Below are positions 1 through 6,047 of a stretch of DNA of 6,047 bases, piece by piece (within the stretch, counting starts at the first letter, position 1; each line of letters starts with the position of its first letter). A program made the position numbers and the translations under genes. The notes under the pieces were generated by a model, which did no database searches, was not told the DNA's origin, and saw only the letters and a list, made by a program, of their open reading frames with translations. Source of the stretch: Pseudomonadota bacterium (GTDB lineage: Bacteria > Pseudomonadota > Alphaproteobacteria > Rhodospirillales > Rhodospirillaceae); NCBI GenBank assembly GCA_023396465.1, contig JAEWWF010000309.1, positions 1 to 6,047 of the forward strand, read 5' to 3'.

Positions 1-2788
1 CTAGGCGCTTGGCCTGCTCTCGGAAGAAGGACGGATCGACGACCGCCCGCACCGCATCGGTCTGGAGGCCGGCGAAAAGCGCCCGATACAGGCCCTCATC
101 CTCGGTCACCGACAGACGCCCCTCCGCCAGGGCCGCGCGCGCATCGGCCAGCACCAGCACGGGAACCGGGATCTGCGCCTCCGCCAAACGGGTCGCCGCC
201 TCCCGCGCCGCGCCGGGTTCGTCGAAGACCGGCGCATGCAGCACGGCGGAGAGCGCCGACAGCACGCCCCGCAGCCGGCCCTGATCCCGCTCCTCGGCCT
301 TCAGCACCTCATGCAATGGCCGGCGGCCCGGCAGGTCGGCGATCAGCGCCAGCGCCTTCAGGTCGATGTCGGTGGGCGCCGCCTTGTCCCGCCGCACCTG
401 CTGCAATTGAACCCAGAGGATCCTGGCGGTCTCCGCCGCGCGCGATAGGCGCAGGGTGAGCGCCTGCCGTTCCTTCGCCACGTCATCAAGCCATTGGTGC
501 GGCGAGCACTCCGGCTCCTTCTCCCGGAAAGCCGTCAGGCTGGCGACCAGCGGGACAAGGCGCGCGCACTCCCGCGACTGCTGCACCGCCTGGTCTTCGT
601 GATTCTGGATGGCGGCCTTGACCTGCTCGTCGAACGCCGCCGGGTTGTAGTCCGGGAACTCGGCGGCGAAGCGGCGACCGGCGGCGGCCACGGCCTTGAG
701 GCGCCCCTGTTCCTGCGCCAGAGCGTCGCGGGAATCCCTGGCCTTCTGGAGCTGTTTTTCCGTCTGTGCCAAAGCGGCGCGCGCCTGGTCAACGAGCGCA
801 TCAGCGGCCTTCTTTGCTGTCTCCGCGTCTTCGGCCTTCGCCGTCAGATCGCGCCACAGACCATCCGCCGAGGTCGTTCCAGGAAAGGCCGCAACAAGGT
901 CGCTCCAGGCGCGGCCCTTGGCTTTCAGGTCAGCCGCCTCTTCCACCACCGCATCAATGGCCTTGGCGCGGGCCGCGCTCAGGCCCCGTGTCTGCTTGGC
1001 GCGACGTTCCGCTGCGGCCGCGGCGTCGCCACGTACCCGGCGGGCCTCCGCCGCGGCTTCAACGGCGTGACGAAGATCGTCCAGAACGACATCAAGATCG
1101 CCGCTGCCGAACACTTCACGAACCGACAGATAGTCGCCATTGCGCTCCACGAAGCGGCTCTTTTTGTCGCGGTGCTTCTGGAGCTTCTTTGCCGCCTCCG
1201 CCTGTTCGCCTTCGGCCGAACGCTTGGCTTCCCGAACATCGGCGGCGGACATGAAAGCCTGCTTGAACAGCGTTGAGGCGCACAACTCCTTGTACGCCGC
1301 CTCAAGAAGGCTGAGGCTTTCCACCTCCGACGACAGATCGGAGCGCTGTTTGCCCAGCGCATCGCGATCCACCCGGACCTGCTCAGTCTCCGCCTGCAAC
1401 GCATTGTGAGCGGCAGTGGCCGCGCGGGCCTCGCGTCGGGGTGGCGCGCCCAGATGGGCCGTGACGAAGGCATCCATGTCGACCAGCGCGCGCCGCGCCA
1501 AATCCACATGCGTGTTCTGTCCCTCCTCGGGCAGCGCGCTCAAAATGTCGTCCATATCGAAGTATCGGCGACGGTCGTCGGCGCCGCTGCGACCGCGATA
1601 GATGCGGTCCACCGTCAGCGGAATGACTTGGCGGTCATCGTAAACCGCCAAGCCGCCGAGCACGGACTCCTTCAGCCCGAAGACGACGGCCGCCGCGTCC
1701 TTCTCCACGGCCACGCCGCCACCGGGGCGGACGGCGCAGGCATGAAGCTTGTCCCATTCCCCAGCATGGCGCGCCATGCCCGCCTTTCCGAGCGGTGCCC
1801 CCGGCAGGTCCCAACGCTCGACCAGCGCCTTGACGGCGGAGACCGTCGCGCCCTCGCGCTCCACGACCTGCTTCAGCGCATCCCGCGCCGTCAGCCAGCC
1901 GTCCCCCTTGACGCGGATGGCGTCGAGGAAGCGCCCGACCTTCGCCATGTCGTCGACCTCTCGCGCCTTCTGCTCCGTCCGCAGCTTGGCCTGGACGACG
2001 GCGCGCGCCTGCCGGACGATGCCCTCCTCCATGGACAGCGCCCGGTACTCGTTGTCGACCAGCATCTCGATGTTGCCCGACAGCAGGCGCGGCGCGATGT
2101 GTTGGCGGAAGAAGGCGCGGTCGAAGGTCTCGTTCTTGCGCGCCATCACCGAGTAGAAGCTGGCCGACTTGTCGCCGCCGCCCTGCTTCTGGTAGTCGAC
2201 AAGCTGGCGTACCTGTTCCGCCGAGACGAACTCTGCAAGTTCCGCTTGCAGGTCCATGTTGCGCTTGTGGACGTTGACGCCCAGGTCTTTCAGGTTCTCG
2301 ACGAAAGCATTGTCATCGCGCAGACTTTTCACGATGTCGCCGTCGATTTCCTCTTCCACATGGACCGGACAGTCCTCCAGCCGGCCCTGGTAGTGGTAGG
2401 TCTTGTAGTCGAGGCTATCGTTGGGCAGGCGGTTCCCGAACAACCCGAAGACGTGGTATTCGCCGCTGTCGGCCGGTTCGCCGAAAGCCGACAGCAACGA
2501 CCGCTGGGAGGCGTCGCGCGGCAGCACGAACTCGATCCGCACATGAGTGAAGAACTCGGTGCTTTGCTTGGCAAAGCGGCTCTTGGTGCGATCGAGCAGG
2601 GTGCGGTCCTGCGACAACAGGAACAGCACGGCGTCGGTGATCGACGTCTTGCCGGTGCCGTTGTCCATGACCACGGCCGTCGACCCGCCCCCGAAGTCGA
2701 AGACCTCGCCCACGAAGACCGGGCGCCAGCGCGCCTGTTTGCCGCTGTTGAGGAAATTGCTGAGTTCCCAGCGACTAATCAGTGCCAT
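1..2788 (-). CDS. JetC-like SMC ATPase, N-terminal 929 residues (partial, runs off left edge)
   Basis: This is the probable motor subunit of a Wadjet-like SMC complex. The frame is open from ATG at 2788 to the left edge without a stop. A Walker A-type P-loop, MDNGTGKTS, lies at residues 41-49 after a beta-strand-like FVGEVFDF (residues 25-32). Residues 1 to about 450 look like the N-terminal head half. Residues about 450-800 are rich in Ala, Glu, Lys, Arg and Gln, with long helical coiled-coil-like stretches broken by a globular patch near 550-570. Residues about 820-929 (from RRPLHEVLK, through PVPVLVLADARAAL) look hinge-like. The C-terminal coiled coil, ABC signature and Walker B would therefore lie beyond the window. 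The ATG sits inside the end of the upstream gene (14-nt overlap) and is preceded by GGAGGG with an 8-nt spacer. The first Gly of the usual GxxGxGK[ST] is Met41. MukB/MksB-type or another SMC-like ATPase is the main alternative. Confidence 0.8.
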   Translation of the reverse strand, partial: MALISRWELSNFLNSGKQARWRPVFVGEVFDFGGGSTAVVMDNGTGKTSITDAVLFLLSQDRTLLDRTKSRFAKQSTEFFTHVRIEFVLPRDASQRSLLSAFGEPADSGEYHVFGLFGNRLPNDSLDYKTYHYQGRLEDCPVHVEEEIDGDIVKSLRDDNAFVENLKDLGVNVHKRNMDLQAELAEFVSAEQVRQLVDYQKQGGGDKSASFYSVMARKNETFDRAFFRQHIAPRLLSGNIEMLVDNEYRALSMEEGIVRQARAVVQAKLRTEQKAREVDDMAKVGRFLDAIRVKGDGWLTARDALKQVVEREGATVSAVKALVERWDLPGAPLGKAGMARHAGEWDKLHACAVRPGGGVAVEKDAAAVVFGLKESVLGGLAVYDDRQVIPLTVDRIYRGRSGADDRRRYFDMDDILSALPEEGQNTHVDLARRALVDMDAFVTAHLGAPPRREARAATAAHNALQAETEQVRVDRDALGKQRSDLSSEVESLSLLEAAYKELCASTLFKQAFMSAADVREAKRSAEGEQAEAAKKLQKHRDKKSRFVERNGDYLSVREVFGSGDLDVVLDDLRHAVEAAAEARRVRGDAAAAAERRAKQTRGLSAARAKAIDAVVEEAADLKAKGRAWSDLVAAFPGTTSADGLWRDLTAKAEDAETAKKAADALVDQARAALAQTEKQLQKARDSRDALAQEQGRLKAVAAAGRRFAAEFPDYNPAAFDEQVKAAIQNHEDQAVQQSRECARLVPLVASLTAFREKEPECSPHQWLDDVAKERQALTLRLSRAAETARILWVQLQQVRRDKAAPTDIDLKALALIADLPGRRPLHEVLKAEERDQGRLRGVLSALSAVLHAPVFDEPGAAREAATRLAEAQIPVPVLVLADARAALAEGRLSVTEDEGLYRALFAGLQTDAVRAVVDPSFFREQAKRL

Positions 2789-3671
2789 GGTCGTCGCCCT
2801 CCGCGTCGTCGTCGTCATCCCCGCCGACCGTTGCGTCACGCGGATCGGCGGCCGTGAACTCCTCCACGGCGCCAGCCAGCAGGCGCGCCTCCTGCGACAC
2901 GCGGGCGGTGCTCATGAACGACGCCACCTCGGTCGTCCCCAGTTCCGCCATCTGCTCGGCGCACAGCAGGCTCTGGCGGTAGATGTCTTCCTCGCCGCCC
3001 GACAACCGGTCCAGCATGCGCGCCTCCAGCATCATGTCGAGGAACCGCTTGACCCGCCGTTTGACGTCCTTCGTCGCCGTGGCACGGTCCGTCTCCGCGC
3101 CGCCCAGCAGAGCCGCGGCCACCGGCGCCCCGGCGCCGTCGGCATGCAGGCCCGCCGTGCGCAGTTCTTCCAGAATCTCGCGGACCTTCGTTTCCAGTTC
3201 GTCGCGCGTGAAGACCGGCGTCAGGTATTCACTGACCTCCGACAGCGCCCGCCCCGGCCGGTCGTAGAGGAACGCCATGGTCACGAACCACAGGAAGGTG
3301 ACCCAGTAGACGGTCACGGCCTTGGGCTCGTCGGTGCGCAAGGCGCAGTGCTTCCACATGCGCTGCGTGGTGAGCAGTTCCGGCCCGTCGTATGCGGGCT
3401 CGCGCACGATGAGCCAGCATTGGCCGCCGCGCGGCACGCCGGGCGTCGTCGCGTCATGGGCGCGCAGCCCATAGCCCTTGCCGCGCAGCAGTTGGTAGAG
3501 CAGGTCGTATTCCTCGTCGCCGAGGCTTTGCATGGCGCTGGCCATGTCGGCCTCAAGGTCCGTCAAGCGCCGCCCCTCGGGCGCCCGCGAATAGAGCATG
3601 CGGCAGCGCAAGAGGTAGGCCTCGATGCGGCTGATGCGCGTGAGGTCCAGCCCGCCGTCGAACATCGTCAT
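2775..3671 (-). CDS. JetB-like (MukE/KITE-like) subunit of SMC complex, 298 aa
   Basis: This is the probable accessory subunit that bridges the kleisin and the SMC heads. The assignment comes mainly from position and size, since it lies between the kleisin-like gene and the SMC gene. The start at 3671 overlaps the upstream stop as ATGA and follows GGGAGGAGG with a 7-nt spacer; an in-frame ATG at 3665 is a weaker alternative. Residues 10-65 are helical. An aromatic, hydrophobic stretch VTVYWVTFLWFVTMAFLYD (119-137) is followed by SEVSEYLTPVFTRDELETKV (144-163), which looks like a winged-helix or scaffold core rather than a membrane segment. A charged helical part at 197-245 follows. The protein ends in a very acidic tail (about 284-298, a run of Asp with Glu and Gly). 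The tail DNA also carries the ribosome binding site of the SMC gene. I do not recognise a clear DUF4194 (type I JetB) signature. Confidence 0.72.
   Translation of the reverse strand: MTMFDGGLDLTRISRIEAYLLRCRMLYSRAPEGRRLTDLEADMASAMQSLGDEEYDLLYQLLRGKGYGLRAHDATTPGVPRGGQCWLIVREPAYDGPELLTTQRMWKHCALRTDEPKAVTVYWVTFLWFVTMAFLYDRPGRALSEVSEYLTPVFTRDELETKVREILEELRTAGLHADGAGAPVAAALLGGAETDRATATKDVKRRVKRFLDMMLEARMLDRLSGGEEDIYRQSLLCAEQMAELGTTEVASFMSTARVSQEARLLAGAVEEFTAADPRDATVGGDDDDDAEGDDHGTD
2797..2802 (-). promoter_or_regulatory. Ribosome binding site of the SMC gene embedded in the acidic-tail codons
   Basis: GGAGGG on the minus strand is 8 nt before ATG 2788. These bases also encode Ala-Glu-Gly within the Asp-rich tail of the preceding protein, so tail sequence and initiation signal are constrained together. 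Confidence 0.6.
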
Positions 3672-5128
3672 TTCGGGTCCTCCTCCCGCTCCAGCAGCCG
3701 CAGTTCCAGATCGTGGCCGCTGACGGACCAGCCGCCGCCGAACCTCCACCGGCCCACTCCCATTGGCCGCACCTGGATGGGCTGACGGTCGTGGTCGTCG
3801 ACCAGCACCAGAGGCGAGATGAACAGGCCGAGCGCCGCCACTTCCTCCTCCAGGTCCCGGAAGTCCAATTCGTGCGTGTCCTCAATGAGGTCCGACAGGC
3901 GTAGCGGCCCCTCAGCGAGCACCGCCAGCAGCTTCTCGCGATTGCGGCGGAGGAAATCCAGTAGCCTGTCCGCCTTCGGTTTCTCGGGCACCCTGCGCTG
4001 ACGGGGCGGGTCCGGGCGCTTGCGCGGCCGTACCGCCGGCACGGAGCGGTGCATGTCCATGATCTGGAAATCCTGGGCCTCGGGCATGACCGGGCCGATG
4101 CGCTGGAACATGCCGGCCAGCACGTCGGGCCGCGTCAGAACGCCGTCGGGCCGGCGGGCGAACTGGCGCGCGATCTCCTCGAACCGCACCCCGGTCAGGT
4201 GGCTGCGGGCGCGCTGCGACACGGCCTCAATGAGTTGCGAGAACTTGATCTGGAGGTTGCTCGCGGCGTTGTTGAGGTCGCGCAGCACGTTGCTGAAGGA
4301 TCCAGGTTCCAGCCAATCCGTGTTCTCGGCGCCGGCACACCAGGCCACGAGAGCCTCTCGCAAGTTTGGCTGTTGCAGCAGCATCATGCACTCGGTCACC
4401 ACCGCGCGGATTTCGTCGAGCGTCTGGACGTAGCGGTCGGCCTCGCCAAGGAACTCCTGGCGCAGCGCGTCGGCCTCCGGCTTTTCCAGTGCCTGCGTGA
4501 TCCGAATCATCTGGTCGCGGACCTGCAACCACAGGCGCTGACCGATGGACATGAACGACCGGAAATCGTGGTGCTGCAAGTCGCGCGTCAGCTTCTGGCT
4601 TTCGACGCCGGTGTGAACCCAGCGCAGGTAGCCGGAGGCGAACTGCAAAGCTTCGCGGCCGTGGCGGGAGAGCCGGCAGCGATAGCCCTTGCGATGCTTC
4701 TCGATCAGGTTGGTCTCGCGCGTGGCTCCCAGAAGCACCGTCTCCCCGCCGGCCGGTTCGTCCGCCGCCAGCGGAGGCGCGGCAAAGGAAATCTGTGTCG
4801 GCGTCGCCAGGATGACGGCGATCTGGCGCACGGTGTCCGGCACCACGCCTTGGTCGGCATACTGCGCGGCGGCCTGCTCGGTGTAGGGCGTGATGTCCAC
4901 GTAATCCAGGCGCCCGGCCAGTTCCTCCTCGGCCAGGTATTGCAAGAGGCCCCATGCGACACCGGCATAGACGCCGCCCGAACTACCGCGCCGATCCTCT
5001 GTGATGGGCGTGATGACGCCGGCTGGAGAACGCTGGCTGTCATGGCAATCCAGCAGCCGCGCGCTGACGGCCATGAACCGCGCCCACGAAGGGACGGCGG
5101 GCGGCGGTGAGGAGGCACCGTCACGCAT
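3668..5128 (-). CDS. JetA-like kleisin (MukF-like) subunit of SMC complex, 486 aa
   Basis: This is the probable kleisin that links the two SMC heads in a Wadjet-like complex. The ATG at 5128 is preceded by GGAGG with a 6-nt spacer; Met19 (5074) is a possible later start. The architecture as read is: an N-terminal region with a winged-helix-like segment at about 135-170 (ending in RCRLSRHGREALQFASGYL); a long helical middle at about 175-345, with a heptad-like region at 205-250 and another near 280-305; a Pro/Arg/Lys-rich linker at about 363-386; and a C-terminal winged-helix-like domain at about 386-480 (KLLAVLAEGPLRLSDLIED, then a DDHDRQPIQVRPMGVGRWRF beta wing). Two winged-helix ends around a helical middle match the MukF/MksF/JetA plan. 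The size is near that usual for JetA. I see no obvious DUF3375 or DUF2397 hallmark, so the subtype is open. Its stop overlaps the next start (ATGA), indicating translational coupling. Confidence 0.72.
   Translation of the reverse strand: MRDGASSPPPAVPSWARFMAVSARLLDCHDSQRSPAGVITPITEDRRGSSGGVYAGVAWGLLQYLAEEELAGRLDYVDITPYTEQAAAQYADQGVVPDTVRQIAVILATPTQISFAAPPLAADEPAGGETVLLGATRETNLIEKHRKGYRCRLSRHGREALQFASGYLRWVHTGVESQKLTRDLQHHDFRSFMSIGQRLWLQVRDQMIRITQALEKPEADALRQEFLGEADRYVQTLDEIRAVVTECMMLLQQPNLREALVAWCAGAENTDWLEPGSFSNVLRDLNNAASNLQIKFSQLIEAVSQRARSHLTGVRFEEIARQFARRPDGVLTRPDVLAGMFQRIGPVMPEAQDFQIMDMHRSVPAVRPRKRPDPPRQRRVPEKPKADRLLDFLRRNREKLLAVLAEGPLRLSDLIEDTHELDFRDLEEEVAALGLFISPLVLVDDHDRQPIQVRPMGVGRWRFGGGWSVSGHDLELRLLEREEDPK
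3679..3687 (-). promoter_or_regulatory. Ribosome binding site deciding the start of the JetB-like gene
   Basis: GGGAGGAGG on the minus strand lies 7 nt before ATG 3671, inside the last codons of the kleisin-like gene. It favours the ATGA-overlap start over the upstream in-frame start at 3749, which would create a 79-nt overlap and a low-complexity Ala/Gly N-terminus. Confidence 0.7.
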
Positions 5129-5318
5129 CGGCGGCCTCCAATGCTGAAGAGGCGGGCAAGTCGGCGCTGTCCCCGAAGCTTGTGGGAGATTTCCGCGCGG
5201 GGAGAGCTATCACGTTCCGCGCGCGGTTGTACCGGACCAACTCGTCACCGCTTGCTATCCGGCACTCAAGAGCCGCTCGCCGGACAGTGCGGTGTGCAAT
5301 CTGGCTGTCACGTTTCAT
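5121..5318 (-). CDS. Possible small leader gene of the SMC operon, 65 aa, unrecognised
   Basis: A 65-codon frame starts at ATG 5318 (MKRDSQIAHRTVRRAALECR) and ends with a TGA that overlaps the start of the kleisin-like gene by 8 nt. That arrangement is typical of translational coupling. Longer versions could start at ATG 5339 or TTG 5363. A purine-rich AGGGG lies only 3 nt from ATG 5318, so its initiation signal is poor. The first half is basic and amphipathic, the second half Ala/Ser/Pro-rich. No known domain is recognised and no DNA-binding motif is convincing. It could be a genuine small operon member, an unproductive leader frame that sets the ribosome load on the kleisin gene, or chance in GC-rich DNA. 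Confidence 0.3.
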   Translation of the reverse strand: MKRDSQIAHRTVRRAALECRIASGDELVRYNRARNVIALPARKSPTSFGDSADLPASSALEAADA

Positions 5319-5375
5319 GGTCCCCTGCACAGCGCCCATCCCCGGACGGGCCTCCCGCCCCAAGGGTTGCCACTC

Positions 5376-5404
5376 GTTTTATTCGCCACAACGCGCCACT
5401 GCAA
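5376..5404 (-). promoter_or_regulatory. Weak candidate promoter for the SMC operon
   Basis: On the minus strand TTGCAG (5404-5399) and TAAAAC (5381-5376) are separated by 17 nt. This resembles a degenerate -35/-10 pair, placing the transcript start near 5369 and a leader of about 50 nt before ATG 5318. Each box matches consensus only partially. It is the best-placed AT-rich patch upstream of the operon. Confidence 0.25.
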
Positions 5405-5473
5405 CCTTTTGATTCGCTCGCCGCGATCGAGTACCGGCTTTCGAGGGGCTGGCGGAGCAAGCGGTTTCGCTGC

Positions 5474-5490
5474 CTGAACTAGGTGTTCAG
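5474..5490. promoter_or_regulatory. Short palindrome, possible operator
   Basis: CTGAAC (5474-5479) and GTTCAG (5485-5490) form a perfect 6-bp inverted repeat around TAGGT. It lies in the non-coding stretch between the SMC operon and the terminator. The size suits a dimeric regulator, but no regulator gene is visible and a 6-bp half-site may occur by chance. Confidence 0.25.
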
Positions 5491-5538
5491 TCCCGGAGCG
5501 TGATGGCGCACTCTTGACCCGTCAGGAGGAGGACGCAC

Positions 5539-5566
5539 AAAAAAAGGCCGCGCACGAAGCGCGGCC
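5539..5566 (-). terminator. Intrinsic terminator acting on leftward transcription
   Basis: A perfect 8-bp GC stem, GGCCGCGC/GCGCGGCC (5546-5553 and 5559-5566), with a 5-nt loop is flanked on its left by seven A residues (5539-5545). Read on the minus strand this is a stem, a TTCGT loop and a run of seven U, which is a textbook Rho-independent terminator. There is no matching U-run in the plus direction. It would stop transcripts coming from the right before they enter the SMC operon. No gene transcribed toward it is visible in the window. Confidence 0.8.
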
Positions 5567-5640
5567 CAAGTCTAGGGAGGAGTTGGCGACGCATCAGACA
5601 CTCGCAGAAACCCGCCGTTTCTCCCGATTCATACACTCCG

Positions 5641-5682
5641 CCCCTACATTTTTCCCCTACATCCAAGAGTCTTGCAATGTAG
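5641..5682. repeat. Paired CCCCTACAT direct repeat with an inverted partial copy upstream of the integrase
   Basis: CCCCTACAT occurs at 5641-5649 and again at 5654-5662, a 13-bp period with a TTTT spacer. AATGTAG at 5676-5682 is a 7-bp inverted copy of the same core (CTACATT). The group sits 50-90 bp before the integrase start. Short repeats in this position are commonly arm-type binding sites of the integrase or its excisionase, or operator sites for its regulator. The repeats are seen directly; the binding role is inference. Confidence 0.6.
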
Positions 5683-5731
5683 CCGTAACCGGTGTCAGGA
5701 TCGCCGTCATTGAAGACGAAGAGGCGCAACG

Positions 5732-6047
5732 ATGACGGCCAAGAGCGCGGGAATCAGGTACCTGTACACCGACGACGGCAGGTACGTGGTCCGAGTTCCA
5801 GTCCCCAAAGAACTGAAAAACATCAAGGGCCTGCCGAAGTGGCGCTACCTCGGGACTGCTGATCGAAGGGAGGCGCTGGAGCGACTTCCAGCCGCCGTAG
5901 CCGAGATCAGGGCGCTATTCAAGGCGGCCCGTGCGAACCTGAATCAGTCGCCGGAAATCCCGCTTCCTTGGGCGGGCTTGAGCGCCAACGAGTGGGCGGC
6001 ACTGCCCATCGAAGAGCAGGAAAAGCGCCTCGACGACTACTACATGC
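5732..6047 (+). CDS. Tyrosine-recombinase-type integrase, N-terminal 105 residues (partial, runs off right edge)
   Basis: This probably catalyses site-specific integration and excision of the surrounding island. The ATG at 5732 follows GAAGAGG (5718-5724) with a 7-nt spacer, and the frame stays open to the right edge. The visible part reads IRYLYTDDGRYVVRVPVPKE and then RYLGTADRREALERLPAAVA. This is the pattern of the small beta-stranded N-terminal (DUF6538-like) domain of many proteobacterial phage-type integrases: an aromatic start, an RVPxxL-like turn, an SLGT-like motif, and then a helix running into Glu/Arg-rich sequence. The core-binding domain and the catalytic R-H-R-Y residues lie beyond the window, so catalytic competence cannot be judged. 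The gene is divergent from the SMC operon. Confidence 0.75.
   Translation, partial: MTAKSAGIRYLYTDDGRYVVRVPVPKELKNIKGLPKWRYLGTADRREALERLPAAVAEIRALFKAARANLNQSPEIPLPWAGLSANEWAALPIEEQEKRLDDYYM

Larger units (their letters stand above)
5319..5731. other. Divergent intergenic region between SMC operon and integrase
   Basis: About 410 bases lie between the leftward operon (counting the possible leader gene) and the rightward integrase. The region holds the candidate promoter, the 17-bp palindrome, the minus-strand terminator and the CCCCTACAT repeats listed separately. The part right of about 5570 is less GC-rich than the coding regions. I find no tRNA-like cloverleaf, no tRNA 3' end and no convincing second copy of an attachment core, so the island boundary is not identified here. 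Confidence 0.6.

Noticed and set aside
1406..2857. Long plus-strand open frame of 483 codons opposite the SMC gene
   Set aside because: It is exactly antisense to the P-loop ATPase frame, its translation is a low-complexity Arg/Leu/Val/His-rich product with no motif, and long antisense frames are expected in GC-rich coding DNA.
3672..3749. Longer N-terminus of the JetB-like protein starting at 3749
   Set aside because: The extra 26 residues are Arg/Ala/Gly low-complexity, lie wholly inside the kleisin gene, and the strong ribosome binding site and ATGA overlap support 3671.
2547..3785. Plus-strand open frame of 412 codons spanning two minus-strand genes
   Set aside because: It crosses the junctions of the SMC operon antisense, and its composition (Arg/Ala/His-rich) is that of a shadow.
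4049..5110. Plus-strand open frame of 353 codons opposite the kleisin-like gene
   Set aside because: Antisense shadow of the coupled minus-strand gene. There is no recognisable domain, and the minus-strand reading has the ribosome binding sites and overlaps.
5487..5729. Minus-strand 80-codon frame across the intergenic region
   Set aside because: It would run through the strong minus-strand terminator before reaching its own stop, so a full message is unlikely.
5514..5735. Plus-strand 73-codon frame ending in a TGA that overlaps the integrase ATG
   Set aside because: It starts with TTG without a clear ribosome binding site, runs through the terminator hairpin and the repeats, and shows no domain. 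The overlap with the integrase is tempting, but support is too weak.
5560..5735. tRNA or tmRNA 3' end as an integration target next to the integrase
   Set aside because: No T-loop GGTTCGAxTCC-type sequence, acceptor stem pairing or CCA end could be found on either strand.

Overview
The window is GC-rich chromosomal-type DNA. It looks like the integrase-proximal end of a genomic island in a high-GC proteobacterium. An alphaproteobacterium is my best guess, based on base composition and on the integrase N-terminus, which resembles DUF6538-type integrases common there. No rRNA, tRNA, CRISPR array or insertion sequence is visible.

Layout, right to left. Positions 5732-6047 hold the first 105 codons of a tyrosine-recombinase-type integrase reading rightward off the window. 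Positions 5319-5731 are the divergent intergenic region. It contains a paired CCCCTACAT repeat with an inverted partial copy, a strong minus-strand intrinsic terminator at 5539-5566, a small palindrome, and a weak candidate promoter pointing left. From about 5318 leftward runs a tightly packed minus-strand operon: a possible 65-codon leader gene (5121-5318), then three genes joined by overlaps. These encode a 486-residue kleisin-like protein (3668-5128), a 298-residue MukE-like protein (2775-3671) and a very large SMC-like P-loop ATPase (2788 to beyond position 1, 929 residues visible).

The gene order (two mid-sized, winged-helix-rich subunits and then a giant SMC) is that of the Wadjet/JetABCD (MksBEFG, EptABCD) anti-plasmid defence systems. 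In those, JetA (kleisin), JetB (KITE/MukE-like) and JetC (SMC) form a loop-extruding complex, and JetD, a TOPRIM nuclease normally encoded just after jetC, cleaves closed circular DNA. jetD would lie past the left edge and is not visible. The Jet assignment rests on gene order, protein sizes, the Walker A motif and predicted folds. I do not see clear hallmarks of the DUF3375/DUF4194 (type I) or DUF2397/DUF2398 (type II) versions, so the system is either type III-like or a divergent variant. Placement beside an integrase fits a mobile defence island.
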